This document shows positions 45,654 through 56,878 of a DNA stretch of 64,000 nucleotides, piece by piece. A model generated the notes under the pieces. That model had not been told where the DNA came from. It did no database searches and saw nothing but the letters and a program-made list of their open reading frames with translations. A program made the translations under genes and the position numbers. The stretch covers positions 434,001 to 498,000 of the forward strand of contig NW_024881598.1 in assembly GCF_019059575.1 (NCBI RefSeq). Reading direction: 5' to 3'. Each line of letters opens with the position of its first letter. The first letter of the stretch is position 1. Source of the DNA: Amphibalanus amphitrite (Eukaryota; Arthropoda; Thecostraca; Balanomorpha; Balanidae).

Positions 45654-46842
45654 CCTTCCAGGCGGTGGGGGGAGCATTTTTTGTCCCCCCTTTAGTTTTT
45701 TCGATATATCTCGAGAACCGCTGCGCCGATCGTCGCCAAACTTTCAGTACCCTCCCGGGAGTAGCTAACGCACATGGTGACCAAAAATTTTTCCAAAGGC
45801 TATGATAGGTTGGCCGCTAATGACGTCAGAGTGACGTCATTTCTGCCATTTTCGACCAAAAAAAAGGTTTCGCGGGAAGAGCTGTCAGGCCTACAGCTTT
45901 AGAGATACAGAAAAAATTTCAGACATTTAAGGTGTGGAATCAAAAGGACTACAAAACTGCTATTTCGGTTTTTGGAATTTTTTGGATTTTGACCCCCAAA
46001 AATCAAAAAATATTTTTTTTTGAATATAATAGCCGAAAAATCCAAAAAGTTTTTTGAATTTCGAAAAAAAACGGAATACATGTGATAGTCCCTACCGCCG
46101 TCTATCTACATACAAAATTTGAGATCGATGCCTCTTTTTTTGACCAAGTTATAGCGAAAAAACTTCAAAATTGTTGACGTCAAATTTTCAAACTCAATTT
46201 CTAGCAATTCTAGACCTTGTAGCGCAAAACAAAGACCACCATTAGACTCCCCGTGACGAGCTGCATCGAATCAATATCCATTTTATGCAAAAATATCAAA
46301 TTTGAAATTTGACCTTTTTTGACCTGACCTTGACCTGACCTCCACCAGAAAGTGACCTAAACCGCACCTGATGGTCTTATAACCAACACCATTGAGTTGG
46401 AAATGAAAAACTGGCCATAAAACATGCATCGCATAACCTTAGTAAACTTGGGCTCATGTGGTGACCCTTGGTGACCTTTGGTGACCTGACCTGTGACCTG
46501 ACCTGGTTTGACCAGTGACCTCTACTAGCAACATATGTACTAGATAACTGACGCCTTATCGCTGATTTTCGACAAAATGCGTTTTACTCGGTGTTATAGC
46601 GCTTTCCGTAGAAGCCCCGTGAACGGTGAAACATTTTATCTTTGACCTGACCTGTGACGTCATCGGTGACCCGGAGGTCAATGAAATTTGGTTTCCTTCG
46701 ACAAATTTGACAGGGCTATCGAACACCGTTTCAATTTTCCGGATCCGTCCAGTAGTTTCGGAGATACGGGGGTGGGGGCAAAAAATGCCCCCCCCCCCCC
46801 CCACCGCGCGGAAGGTGGCCGGGAGGCCCACCGCCTGCCGGT
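45654..46842 (+). mobile_element. TTAA element, family A, intact (1.19 kb)
   Basis: Shares the TTAA at 45650-45653 with the B copy and ends at TTAA 46843-46846. Ends ccttccaggcggtggg and cccaccgcctgccgg. All family A blocks are in order. Confidence 0.9.
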
Positions 46843-46867
46843 TTAAAGTTGTCAATAACTCGCCCGG

Positions 46868-46945
46868 CGTCTGCTGACCGCGGCCGAGTGGTTAAAGTGT
46901 TGGGCTGGAAATCCGGAGGCGGAAGGCTCGCGGCCGGTCAGTTCC
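46868..46945 (+). mobile_element. tRNA-Ser-like SINE head or tRNA pseudogene
   Basis: gaccgcggccgagtggttaa matches the D-arm of a class II tRNA, followed by an anticodon arm with loop ctggaaa (would read GGA, Ser) and a long variable arm. The T-arm is degenerate, so it is not a working tRNA gene. Confidence 0.6.
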
Positions 46946-47189
46946 AAAGTTTTTCGCCCGCATTCGTTCCTAGGGAGCATTCGGCTAGCCGGCAACTGCC
47001 GGGAGGGCTCGGTATGCTACACAAACGAGTTGGCTTACCGTCAGGGATCGACCCAGCAACAGATCATTCTTAGTCTCAGTTCAATATACCGAAATTTGTA
47101 TCCTCACGGACATATACGTATTGCGTAACTCGGAACATCGCAATACGTTATCGCGCAAAGCTGGCCATCTAGGGTATAAGTACTAAGTA

Positions 47190-47375
47190 GTGTATGGGCA
47201 GAGTAGGTATGGGCAGGGTAAGGTATGGTTAGGTTAGGTGACGGGTAGGATAGGGTAGAAGTTGGGTATGGGCCGGGTAGGGTATGGGCAGGTTAGGGTG
47301 TGGGCAGGGTTAGAGTATGGGCAGGGCAGGTATGGGCAGGAAGGGTATGGGCAGGGTAGGGTATGGGTAGGGACC
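47190..47375 (+). repeat. GGGTATGGGCAGG minisatellite
   Basis: About ten variants of gggtatgggcagggtagg. Confidence 0.85.
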
Positions 47376-47469
47376 CAAATAATACAAATAAAACGATTTT
47401 TAACCCAGCATAATGCATCCGTAAAACAAAGTTATAGCGCAAAACATGCCATCTAGTCTCTTAAAAAAA

Positions 47470-47885
47470 AAAGATTTTATAGGGTACGACGACATTTACA
47501 GTGACCCTCACCTTGACCTATGACCTTGACCTCGGATTTTTTGAATGCGCTACTGCTTCTCGATGAGACGAACACACTGGTGGCCGAAATTTTCCAATGC
47601 CTAAAAATGAAGATTTTATAGGGTACGGCGACTTTTAAAGTGACCTTGACCTTGACCTATGACCTTGACCTCGGATTTTTTAATGTGCTACTGCTTCTCG
47701 ATGAGACGAACACAGTGGTGGTCGAAAGTTTCCAATATCTCTAAAAATGAAGATTTTATAGGGTATGGTGACTTTTAAAGTGACGACCTTGACATCGGAT
47801 TTTTTTTATGTGCTACTGCTTCTCGATGAGACGAACACAGTGGTGGCCGAATTTTTTTCAAAATCTCCCAAAATGAAGATTTGAT
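47470..47885 (-). repeat. Satellite of about 138 bp, second array, left part
   Basis: Three monomers, minus orientation; broken by the MULE-like element and resuming at 49457. Confidence 0.88.
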
Positions 47886-48109
47886 GCGTATTTGGAAATT
47901 CCGACTCGATGAGCATCTGTGGTAGAAAACCACCACTTTGGTAGGGGAAACTACTGCTGTCTGCTACCATTTGCACTGCATTTGTCGCTATAGCTGCGAC
48001 ATCTATGCATATACTATACATATAAACCGCGACATCTGTGTGCGCTGATTCTAGTTAGCGATTAGCTAGGGCACCAGGGTGGATCCAGACTTTCGGTTTG
48101 AGGCAGGGC

Positions 48110-48215
48110 CGGGTTGCGGAGCCGGAGCCGGAGCCGCCGGAGCCGGCATATTTTGCCCGGAGCCGGAGCCGAAGCCGTGAAACAATATAGCCCGGAGCCG
48201 GAGCCGGAGCCGTCA
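48110..48215 (+). repeat. GGAGCC hexamer repeats
   Basis: Runs of ggagccggagcc, continuing at 48708-48790 beyond the MITE at 48427. Confidence 0.85.
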
Positions 48216-48426
48216 AAAAAAGGCGCGACTCCGGCTCCTTTTTTTGGAGAGGGAAAAATTATTGACCTAGTACGGTTTGTCAAACCGAACTGCCTTGAAC
48301 TTGCAGTTCCAGGCAGTAAAACATGCGGTATTCAAAATATGAAAACAGCCTTGTTATGCAATGCAGAAGCAACGTGCACCAATTCCATCTTCTTTTTTCT
48401 GCCACCCGTATTTAATATGTACCTAC

Positions 48427-48689
48427 TAGTGATGTCAATTACAGAACATCTGAATACCGATACCAAACCAAATCCCAACATAAATCGTAAGGAAATACCG
48501 ATACCGAACCAACTTCATAACATGAGGGAAATACCGAATTTTTACCAATTTCTCAGCCTTCTTGTACATTAGTGAGGGCTCATAATACCAACAAAATACC
48601 AAGTACATTAGGATTGAAATACCAAATACCAAGTTGGTATCGGTTTGGTATCGGTATACCAAAAAGTTGGTATCCGATTGACATTTCTA
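48427..48689. mobile_element. hAT MITE, 263 bp, TSD GTACCTAC
   Basis: TIR TAGTGATGTCAAT / TAGAAATGTCAAT; perfect TSDs at 48419-48426 and 48690-48697. Same family as 15148-15409, reverse orientation. Confidence 0.93.
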
Positions 48690-49465
48690 GTACCTACTGA
48701 TTATTGGAGCCGGAGCCACCATTTTACTCGGAGCCGGAGCCGGAGCCGCCATGGCATTTCACCCGGAGCCGGAGCCGGAGTCGGAGCCGTCTGAAATTTC
48801 CACAGCTCCGCATCCCTGGTTAAGGGTGGGGGAACTCATGGCCGGCCCGATCCCCTGCAGTCCGGTTGCTGAGCGGGGGGGGGGGGAGATTAAGGTCCAA
48901 TATGATGCCACGCCTATTGCCTATAGGTATATGCGTATGTATTGGTATGTATTGGTATTGGTTAAGTTAAAGCTAAAAGCTATTATATAAGTTAAAAAAA
49001 AAACACCGACGCGGAGCGCTGCCGTTTTTAAGATATCCGCGCAAAACAAATCGTCAACTTGATGAATCGATAAAAATCACTAAGATCTCAGGAGGCACAC
49101 TGCTGAGTGCTGATACCAATACATACGTGTACGTATATTATACCTATACGCAATAGGCATGTCTTTTGTGGCATCATATTGGACCTTCGTTCCCCCCCCC
49201 CCCCGTCCAGCAACTGACTGCCGGGGATCGGGCCGGCCATGAGTCCCCCACCCTCAATCTGAAAGTCTGTATCCACCCTGGTGCCCTAGCTAATCGCTAA
49301 CTAGAATCAGCGCACACAGATGTCGCGGTGTCGCATAGATGTCGCAGCTATAGCGACACATGCAGTGCAAATGGTAGCAGACAGCAGTAGTTTCCCCTAC
49401 CAAAGTGGTGGTTTTCTACCACAGATGCTCGTCGAGGTCGGAATTTCCAAATACGCAGATTTGAT

Positions 49466-49760
49466 AGGGTACGGCGACTTTTTAAGTGACCTTGACCTTG
49501 CCCTATGACCTTGACCTCGGATTTTTTTTTTTTGAATGTGCTACTGCTTCTTGATGAGACGAACACACTGGTGGGCAATTTTTTTTTTAAATTGGACCAT
49601 AACAAAGATTCTACAGGGTACGCAGTGTTTTGACCTCTCAAGGTCAAACGGTTTGACCAAGGAAAAAAGTTAACCATTTTCGAACGCAGCGTACCATGGG
49701 CTATCTGTATGCCAATTTTGAACGAAATCATTACTCGATTTTGAATCCGAATACGAATAC
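49466..49760 (-). repeat. Satellite of about 138 bp, second array, right part
   Basis: Continues the array of 47470-47885, including the variant monomer with cattactcg. Confidence 0.85.
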
Positions 49761-49822
49761 GACGCTAGTTTTTATGGCCATCAAAAATGATACTTATATG
49801 TCTAGCAAATAACAGGGAAAAA

Positions 49823-49978
49823 CGGACGACGGTGAAAACAGGGCGCCTGGGGTGATTTGATCAAGGTTCGTGAAATTCACACGTGACGTGTAGCATGAAG
49901 AAAGCCCACGGAGGGGGAGAAATTCCAAATGTCACGTGACTAATATGCCCTCCGGCGCCCTGTTTTCACCGGCGTCCG
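49823..49978. mobile_element. MITE, 156 bp
   Basis: TIRs CGGACGACGGTGAAAACAGG and CGGACGCCGGTGAAAACAGG. The interior contains gtcacgtgac. TSD unclear because of the A-rich flanks. A diverged copy is at 32839. Confidence 0.8.
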
Positions 49979-49989
49979 AAAAAACAACC

Positions 49990-50130
49990 AAACCGGACCC
50001 AACCTTACCTACTTAGTACTTACCTACAACCTACCAACCTACAAACCTACAACCTTACAACCTGCAACCTACAAACTTACCAACCTACAATATAAAACCT
50101 ACAAATCTACAACCTGACCTAACCTACAAC
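49990..50130 (-). repeat. Degenerate CCTAA/AACCTAC array
   Basis: Reverse-oriented relative of the array at 33462-33600. The adjacent unique segment (gcgccacaattgtag) also matches 33418-33436, so a longer repeat is shared. Confidence 0.75.
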
Positions 50131-50154
50131 CTAAAGTTTCTGCTGTTTCATATA

Positions 50155-51509
50155 CAGGGTGTCCCATAAGTTCCTTCTCACCTAAATTTTTCTTTTAGAG
50201 GCTCTCTTATTTAAAGCCACGCTTAATTTATTTTGTAACTGAGCTGTTGGGGTTGCCATGGCAACTGTGAATGTGCTCCACGGTAACTAATTCGTCTAGA
50301 CAAAATATTTTTTGCCAGAGAGTTCACTTCCTGTGGAGACGGCTTACGCCGCAACATAGAGGTCTCCGATACGGGAACGTCTCGGTATTTAGTCCACACT
50401 GGGCCATTCACGACGGTTGAGGGTGATTGAGGCCATCCAGTATGTAGCCAATGTCTGTCGCTAACTGGACGCACAGTCAACAAGTGACGCCGATGATTTG
50501 TCGGGAGTCAATCGCTGCAAGTTTACGCTCTTTTTTGTCAGCTTTCACGAGTGAGCCATGTGGCCAAAACTGTGTGGCGCGAAAATGGCCGTCAAAAAGG
50601 TCTTAGCGTTAGAAAGTTGGTAAACAGGCTTTTCAGGATGCATTACCAGCTGTCTAAGAGTATCATTTCGGGGTACCTAACTCAAGGTGACTTAAGCTCT
50701 ACTTACCGGAGGGCTCAAAACAGTCAAAAACGTCTTAAAATGGCCAAACATGTGTTTCGTTATGCCTGAGGCTAAAAAACTGAAGGGCCGATGGCATCAA
50801 TGTGGTCATCTGGACTACCTAGTCCGTGCTCGAGATAAACCACCGGTGCAAACCCCAAATCGGTCCCATATGGGCGACGTAAAAGGCTTTTATGTCATCC
50901 CGCTTTATTCCTATGCAAAAGGCCAGAGTCACGGTAATGTGGGGTAATATGCGTCCAGACACTGATCACAATGCGATTGATACTCCAGAAACAGTCTTGG
51001 GACGCAGAATGCTTCTCCAAGAAGATCTAGTAGGAGTTTCAGCTTTCTAGCTTAACTCGAACCGCAAGTATGACCACATCTTTTTAGGAGAAAATGGCAT
51101 CCGGGAGGTCGTAGGCTCATCTTCAAGCAAGACAGTGCATCAGTGCACAGGTCAAGCAAAGCTTAGAAGCAGTGCCAGGAGACTGTGATAGGCGTGTGTG
51201 GTAAGATCACATCCCAGCCAACTCATCGGATCCAAATTTCATAAAAATGTGTTGGGAATATTGAAATCGAGGCTCGTCGAAGCGAACCGGTGTTTCAGCA
51301 TTGAGGAGCTCACGGCGCATGCCAAGTCAGTCTGGGCTAACTTCAAGCCTGTTATGCTGCCAAACATGCCGGTTGGCATGTCGCAGCATGTATTCATGTG
51401 TTTGCCTATGAAATGGGGAGCACATTGAGGGGTTATAAACATATCAAAACGCAATGTACTCTGTTTTACATGCAAATATAAGGTGAGAACGAACTTATGG
51501 GACACCCTG
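50155..51509 (+). mobile_element. Tc1/mariner-superfamily transposon, 1,355 bp, TA TSD
   Basis: TIR CAGGGTGTCCCATAAGTTC continues to 27 bp with one mismatch between ends, flanked by TA. The uninterrupted target is visible at 33440-33450 in reverse complement. It contains the remnants of one transposase gene. Confidence 0.93.
50551..51428 (+). pseudogene. Decayed Tc1/mariner-type transposase
   Basis: Three open pieces in different frames: 50551-50769 (helix-turn-helix and linker-like region, ending SQKRLKMAKHVFR), 50750-50947, and 51198-51428 (C-terminal part, CWEYWKSRL-like then SIEELTAHAKSVWANF). Stops near 51050 and 51190 and frame changes near 50760 and 51200 break it, and the DDE catalytic triad cannot be read intact. 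It is therefore dead. The subfamily is not certain. Confidence 0.75.
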
Positions 51510-51529
51510 TATGTATCAACAGCGCCACA

Positions 51530-52380
51530 ATTGTAGATCAGACCTTATCTTGACAAATACCTGATAATTTGCCAAGCAATATACTATTTGCTTTTTATTG
51601 CATTTTTTCATTGCAAGTTCAATTAACTTTCAAGGAAAAAGTCATTTGAAATTTTAATTACATATTACATATAACCCTATAACCTGACCATATAAATTAC
51701 ATATAACCTGACCTTACCTTATCTACCGTAAGGTACGGCCCTCCAGGTATTAAGGGTGCGTTTCACGCGACCTTTACACCACCTGGCGAGGATCTTGCCG
51801 ACATAGAGATACGTTTCTAGACCAGTAGATGGCTCTAGCGCTGAACGCCGGTTTGTTGTCATAGGACAAGTATCACATTTCCCCTGTCCATCCATCTGTT
51901 AGCGCAGAGGGGTTCGACTGCCGGGCCGCCCCTCCCCATCCGCGGCCCCGCTAGTTCGGGGAGGAGTGGCACGGGTCCGCCGCGCCGGTCAGGCCGGACG
52001 GAAAGGACCAGATGTCAGGCACTCAGTCGAACTACATTGGGCCGAACCCGCGCCGACACACACGGATAGGGAAAGACCGGAATAATGAAAGGGCTAACAG
52101 AATGAGGTACAGGAAAGCAGCTTCAGTCACATTCATAGTGTTAGCTTCATTAACCTCGCTTGGGGAAGTGGGGCGTTTTTTGGTCAAACTTGCAAGTTTT
52201 CGTTTGCCCGAATAAGCGCCGCGAAACTTGGCATAGCTTACTGATCTCAGGCAGCTTTTGCCAAATTGTCAGGGAACTCAGATTTGTTTTTCAATAGAAA
52301 AACACAATTCTAAAGAATAGTGTTTTAACTATTGACAACAAACCTTCGGTTATCATGCATTAATTTCTCATCGTGTGTGA
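51530..52380. other. Mostly unassigned; GC-rich island at 51900-52100
   Basis: The island is CpG-rich and lies about 2.6 kb upstream of the FSIP1-like exon on the same side, so it could be a promoter or 5' exon. An ATG at 52012 opens 67 codons with no recognisable similarity. Weak evidence. Confidence 0.3.
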
Positions 52381-52799
52381 AATTGTGGAACCCCGGTCTC
52401 AAAGGTTTATTTCACCCAGTTCAAGTATATCCTAGATGTTCGAAACTCGGGTTATTGCATGAGCTATCAGCATGAGCTACACTGTATAGTGCCGGACTAT
52501 CGCATCAGAAGGCACAGAAGAATATGCTTTATAAAACTTTTTTTTTGCAATTTTGTCACCTCTTCAGAGCTCAGTAGATGCCTGAGTCCTTTGAAAGTTG
52601 CAGTGCACGATGCAATAAGGCCATTGGTAGCTACAACTTGTGTGTCTCGGAATCTTATAAGTTCATCCGGACTTCAATCCCCCAAGAATTCGTTCGGGTC
52701 GGAGCTTTCGAATTTTATCACAAAACTTCGTCAGCGTGTGGTAATCGGGTTTGGGGGTATCGGTCGCAAAGTTGAGGACGTTTTGCGACCGATTTGATT

Positions 52800-53330
52800 C
52801 CCCGTGATGAGGTACATCGAAATAGGTACCCTTTTTATGCAAAAGTATCAACTTCGAAATTTGACCTTTTTTACCAGACCTTGACCTAACCTCCACCAGA
52901 AAGCAACCTAAATCGTCCCTCATGGTCGTCTAACTAAAACCACTTAGTTGAAAATGAAAAATTGGTCGCAAAACAGGAATCACACGGCCCTAGTTAAGTT
53001 GGATTCATGTGTTGGCCCTTGGTGACCTGACCTCTGTGACCTGACCTAGTATCAGTGACGTCTTTTAGCAACATCTGTACTAGGCAACCGACGCTTTATC
53101 GATGATTTTCGATAAGATGCCTTTTAATCAATGTTATAACGCGTTTTCTAGAAGGCCCGTGAACGGTGAAACATTTTAACTTTGACCGGACCTGTGACGT
53201 CATCAGTGACCCTGAGGTCAATGAACTTAATTTTTTCAATGCAACAGGGCTATCGAACGCCGTTTGAGTTTTGCGAATCCGTCCAATAGTTTCGAAGATA
53301 CGGGGGGGGGGCAAAAATTAGCCCCCACCA
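52800..53330 (+). mobile_element. TTAA element, family A, 3' half only
   Basis: Begins within the atgcaaaa block, contains the TGACCT motifs and the gacgtcatc block, and ends with a G-run and C-run near 53303-53327. A family C end fragment lies at about 53540-53580. Confidence 0.7.
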
Positions 53331-53599
53331 GTGTGAGGCTTGAGGTTATGTGATCCGAGGTCAACCTTTGACCTCTTTCGAAGTCAGCACATATATGCTA
53401 CGAGGCGAAATTACGAGAGGACTACGATGCTGTTAATTGCTATTATGCAGTTTTTGCCTAGCTTTATTACTTCAAAAGTGATACGTAAGAAACCTATCTA
53501 TAGAGACGCTATTTTGACTGAAATGCAATCAATTATCACGCGCCTCGTTGGGGTCTGCCGAGCAACGCGCCCTGCTGGGGTCCTGATGGACTACTGATG

Positions 53600-54640
53600 G
53601 ACAATAGTCCATAAGATATCGGAGGAATTGCATGGGAACTATTTCCAAGCCATAGCCCTTTAGCCCAGAAAAAAAATTGGTCCTCTCGGCATCACTTCTC
53701 ATTCTGCTAGGGACTTGAAGGTGGTACGCCGCCCCGCATGAAGACTGCCCCGCATGAAGACAGGGACCCTCCCACCTTCAAAAAAGTTAATGAATTGGCA
53801 TGAAAGTGATGTTGCTCTGTTCAGAAAGAGCAAAAACTAATATCTACCAAATTTCATCGAAAAATATTCACCGGTTTTCAAGATATTAGACTTTTACTTT
53901 TGTTTACTTTTTGGGATCTCCGCTGTTCCTAGCGACTTTATTTGGAAGTGCGGCATTTGTTGCGCGCAAAGCAGCATATACATACCACCGCGTGCTATCA
54001 AACGTTTTAGTAAAAGATTTAAAAATCGTTAGATCTCCGCTGACGTCACAAATTCTAGGGGGGCATTCTAATGCATTAGCCCCTTAGAATCCGAAAACGG
54101 CAAGTTTGAAATTCCATATCTCCGAATTAAAGCATTTTTCGATGTTGTGAGTGCCCAAACCGGTATTTTCAGGCCATGGCCACCAATTTGTCTATCTCAA
54201 CTCAAAACTAATGTTAAGGTGGGATGGTCACTTTAAGTGGTTGGTTGCCAACATCACAATAATCGATCTGCATTGATGAATACGTCTAATGGCTGTTGAA
54301 AACCACTGCCGAAATGTGTGCACGAACCCTCTTCTCATTTTTATTGAGTCATTTTACAGGAGTGTCTCTGTCATTTCAAGTTATTACACCGAAAGCACAT
54401 AGGCTAACCAACCACTCTTTTGCTGGAGGGTCGTACGTAACCACTAATCATACCTGACTCAACATGTGTTTGGATGTAAATTATAAATGTTTTGTGTAAG
54501 TCTTCTCACTTTTCAACTGTAAAAGCATATGTTTATTCTTTTCATGTTTTTGTTTTGCAAATTGTGTCAGTTTTAAAAGGGTGCAAAAAAGAGGAAAGCA
54601 GTAAGCACCCAACTGGGTCTGGTCTGACATCACAGCCCAA
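53600..54640. other. Unassigned sequence before the FSIP1-like exon
   Basis: No repeat recognised. A 5' untranslated exon is likely here, because the first coding exon starts after an acceptor. Confidence 0.4.
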
Positions 54641-54652
54641 TTTTTTTCAGTC

Positions 54653-55201
54653 ATGGATAAGAACTGTCAAAATAAGTCCAGCATCAGAAAGCAGCTCAAC
54701 ACTGAAGATGATTTAAGGAGTTGTGTGCAGATCGACCATGAGGAGCCAGCATCATCTAGCGACAGCACTGCAGAGGATAGTGTGCATACCGATGGGGCCA
54801 ACAAGCTGGCCATGGCGGCTGACTTTGGTGGCGCCGACGCCAGCCGTCCGGCCGGTGCTGGGAGGGAGGGAGCAGACGTCTCGTCTGCGGGCGGAGACAG
54901 CTGTGCTGGGGGTGATCCTGAGGGCGCCCGGTCTGAGCCGTCAGGGCATGTGAGCGGCCCGGCGGCCCGGCAGGACACCGGACAGCCGTCTGCGCGCTGC
55001 TCGGACTGCGCGGAGGAGCCGGCAGCGGGCAGTGAGCGCCGGGCCGCGCCGTCAGACAGCGCTACCGGCAGCCAGAGGGGAGGCGCCGACAGCAGCAGCC
55101 AGCCCGCCGACCGGCTCACCGCCCAGGCCCGGCTGCAGGAGGCCATCGACAAGGTCGAACAGCTCGATCGCAGTCTGGAAAAGAAGCTGAAGGAAAACCT
55201 G
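54653..55201 (+). CDS. FSIP1-like coiled-coil protein, first coding exon
   Basis: The exon starts with an ATG three bases after a strong acceptor (T-tract and CAG at 54641-54650), so an untranslated 5' exon is likely upstream. It encodes 183 residues: a polar, Ala/Gly/Ser/Asp-rich, probably disordered region (residues about 20-150), then a coiled-coil segment LQEAIDKVEQLDRSLEKKL. This resembles the conserved LQDAIxKMxxLDKxLxKK segment of fibrous-sheath-interacting protein 1, a sperm-flagellum and cilium-associated protein. The donor is CCTG|GTGAGA at 55201/55202, phase 0. GC content is far above the flanks. The family name rests on short motifs recalled from memory; that it is a host exon is firmer than its name. 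Confidence 0.6.
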
Positions 55202-55460
55202 GTGAGATTTAGTGACGCTCTGCATGCACAACTCCCGAACCCAACCTTACCCACACATTGTTCAATGCTGACTGACGCAGCACCAGACTATCATGTGGAA
55301 TCTTGAACAGTTTTTTTTTCTCCTGTGATAGGTGAAGTTAGCTCACTGCAAGTATTTGACCAGTGAACTTAGCTGTCCTTTTTGCTTCACTGCATGCGTT
55401 GGCCAGAGCTGTTTAAGTGTTCATGGTGTGCTTTATATGTGAACTGGTAAACTGGCGCAG

Positions 55461-55665
55461 CTGCAGCTGGTGCCGAGTCCGGCGAGTGGCGCACCCTCAC
55501 TGTGCCCCGCCGCGCCCGGTCAGGAGGCCAAGGCTGTGACGGCCGACCTGCGCGCTCTGGTGCGTCGCGAGCTGGCGGAACTGGACGGCCGCCGCGCCGG
55601 CCGGCAGGCCAGCCGTGAGGAGGCCGACAACACGCTGCAGTTTCTGCGCGTCCTCGTCGACAACG
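55461..55665 (+). CDS. FSIP1-like protein, second exon
   Basis: This 205-bp exon follows the acceptor TGGCGCAG at 55453-55460 and joins in phase 0 to the exon ending at 55201 (intron 259 bp). It encodes a Pro/Ala linker and a helical segment, ALVRRELAELDGRRAGRQAS followed by REEADNTLQFLRVLVDN. The SREEADNTLQFL part resembles the SKEEMENTKKFL segment of FSIP1, in the expected order after the coiled coil of the previous exon. The donor is AACG|GTGAGA at 55665/55666, phase 1. No further exon was identified to the right, so the gene continues through or beyond repeats at 55.7-64 kb. Confidence 0.55.
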
Positions 55666-56196
55666 GTGAGACGTTACTGCCGTCGCCGGCCCGCGGGGTG
55701 TAGCTGTCACTGCGGCGGCCGGCCCGCGGGCTGCAGTTTCTTTCCGAGTGCACAAACTAATCGAATGGACGCTGGAAATGTCTTGCGCGTGAATAGACAG
55801 ATGGATTGTAGTGGAGCTAGTACCACATCTCCCTTGTTCAGCGATAACTAGCAGCTAGTGGCGTAGTTGGAAGTTTGTTTTCGGGATCGAACCGGTTCGA
55901 CGTTTGCATGATGCTAACTGCTACGGACAACACCACAGAGGGACAATGGCCGGCACTCAGCGGCAGTGGCCACAGTACATAGTGCCCGGAAATAATTTGC
56001 CCCTCCATCGGCTCGACGCCATAATTAATTAACAAAGAGCCCTCGGGTCATGGTTGAGTTACCGATTTAGCCATCGCCCTGTCCTACCCAATTCCTCACC
56101 TGCTCTGGCATCCCATAGATCAAGATGTCTAGAGTATCCGCGCTGATGTTCAACTCCACCTTTCACAGGTTCCTCCGAAGTCCGTTTTCTGTGGTA

Positions 56197-56423
56197 CCGT
56201 AAAGTGGGGCTATTTGAGACAGTGGGGCCATTTGAAACGGTGTTTAAAATCGCTATAAAATGATCGTTTGAATTTTGTGTGATATTTTTGCTCAGGGAGG
56301 TGTGGAATCGAGCAGTAAATCACCTGAGCAAAAATTAAGCATAAATTTCAAACGGTTTTTATTTTATAACAATTTTAAATACTGTCAAATAGCCCCACTG
56401 TCTCAAATAGCCCCACCTTACGG
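56197..56423. mobile_element. TA-TSD MITE, 227 bp, with long TIRs
   Basis: TIR CCGTAAAGTGGGGCTATTTG / CCGTAAGGTGGGGCTATTTG, extending over about 45 bp; flanked by TA. The motif ggggctatttgaga repeats inside. Confidence 0.9.
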
Positions 56424-56878
56424 TACTGATTTCCTTGTGTAAAAGCCCGAGTTTCAAACTACTTTGATATAAACTGTAGGAAAGGAATGACAGAATCACA
56501 AAGTTTTTTTAGAGGTATGGTTACTTAACTTGACCTGGTGACCTGACCTTACGTGACCTGGGGTCACAATTTCCACACATGATGCGAAATTGATGTGTGA
56601 TAAGCTATACCAAGTTTCGCGGCGCGGTTTTCTTTACACGCGCAAAAAAAAAAACTGGCAGTTGTGGCCAAAAACCCCACTCGGGCGAAGGTTACATAAA
56701 AAGTTATATGCGAGAAGCTTTTGACCGGTTTTAGCAAAATGTTTACATTTTTACTCACCAAAATATACCAATAAATAACACCCCCTTAACATTGACCTAG
56801 AGTCAATAGGTCAACAAATTTGCACAGTGAAGAGATTTTCTATGGGCCCACCTACCCTGTTAATCTGGTGTTTCTTAA

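Larger units (their letters stand above)
47886..49456. mobile_element. MULE-like foldback element, 1.57 kb, 9-bp TSD AGATTTGAT
   Basis: TIRs of about 210 bp begin GCGTATTTGGAAATTCCGAC and end with its complement. Perfect 9-bp TSDs lie at 47877-47885 and 49457-49465. Long TIRs plus a 9-bp TSD are typical of Mutator-like elements. The loop carries GGAGCC repeats (48110-48215, 48708-48790) and a nested hAT MITE. No transposase. Confidence 0.85.
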
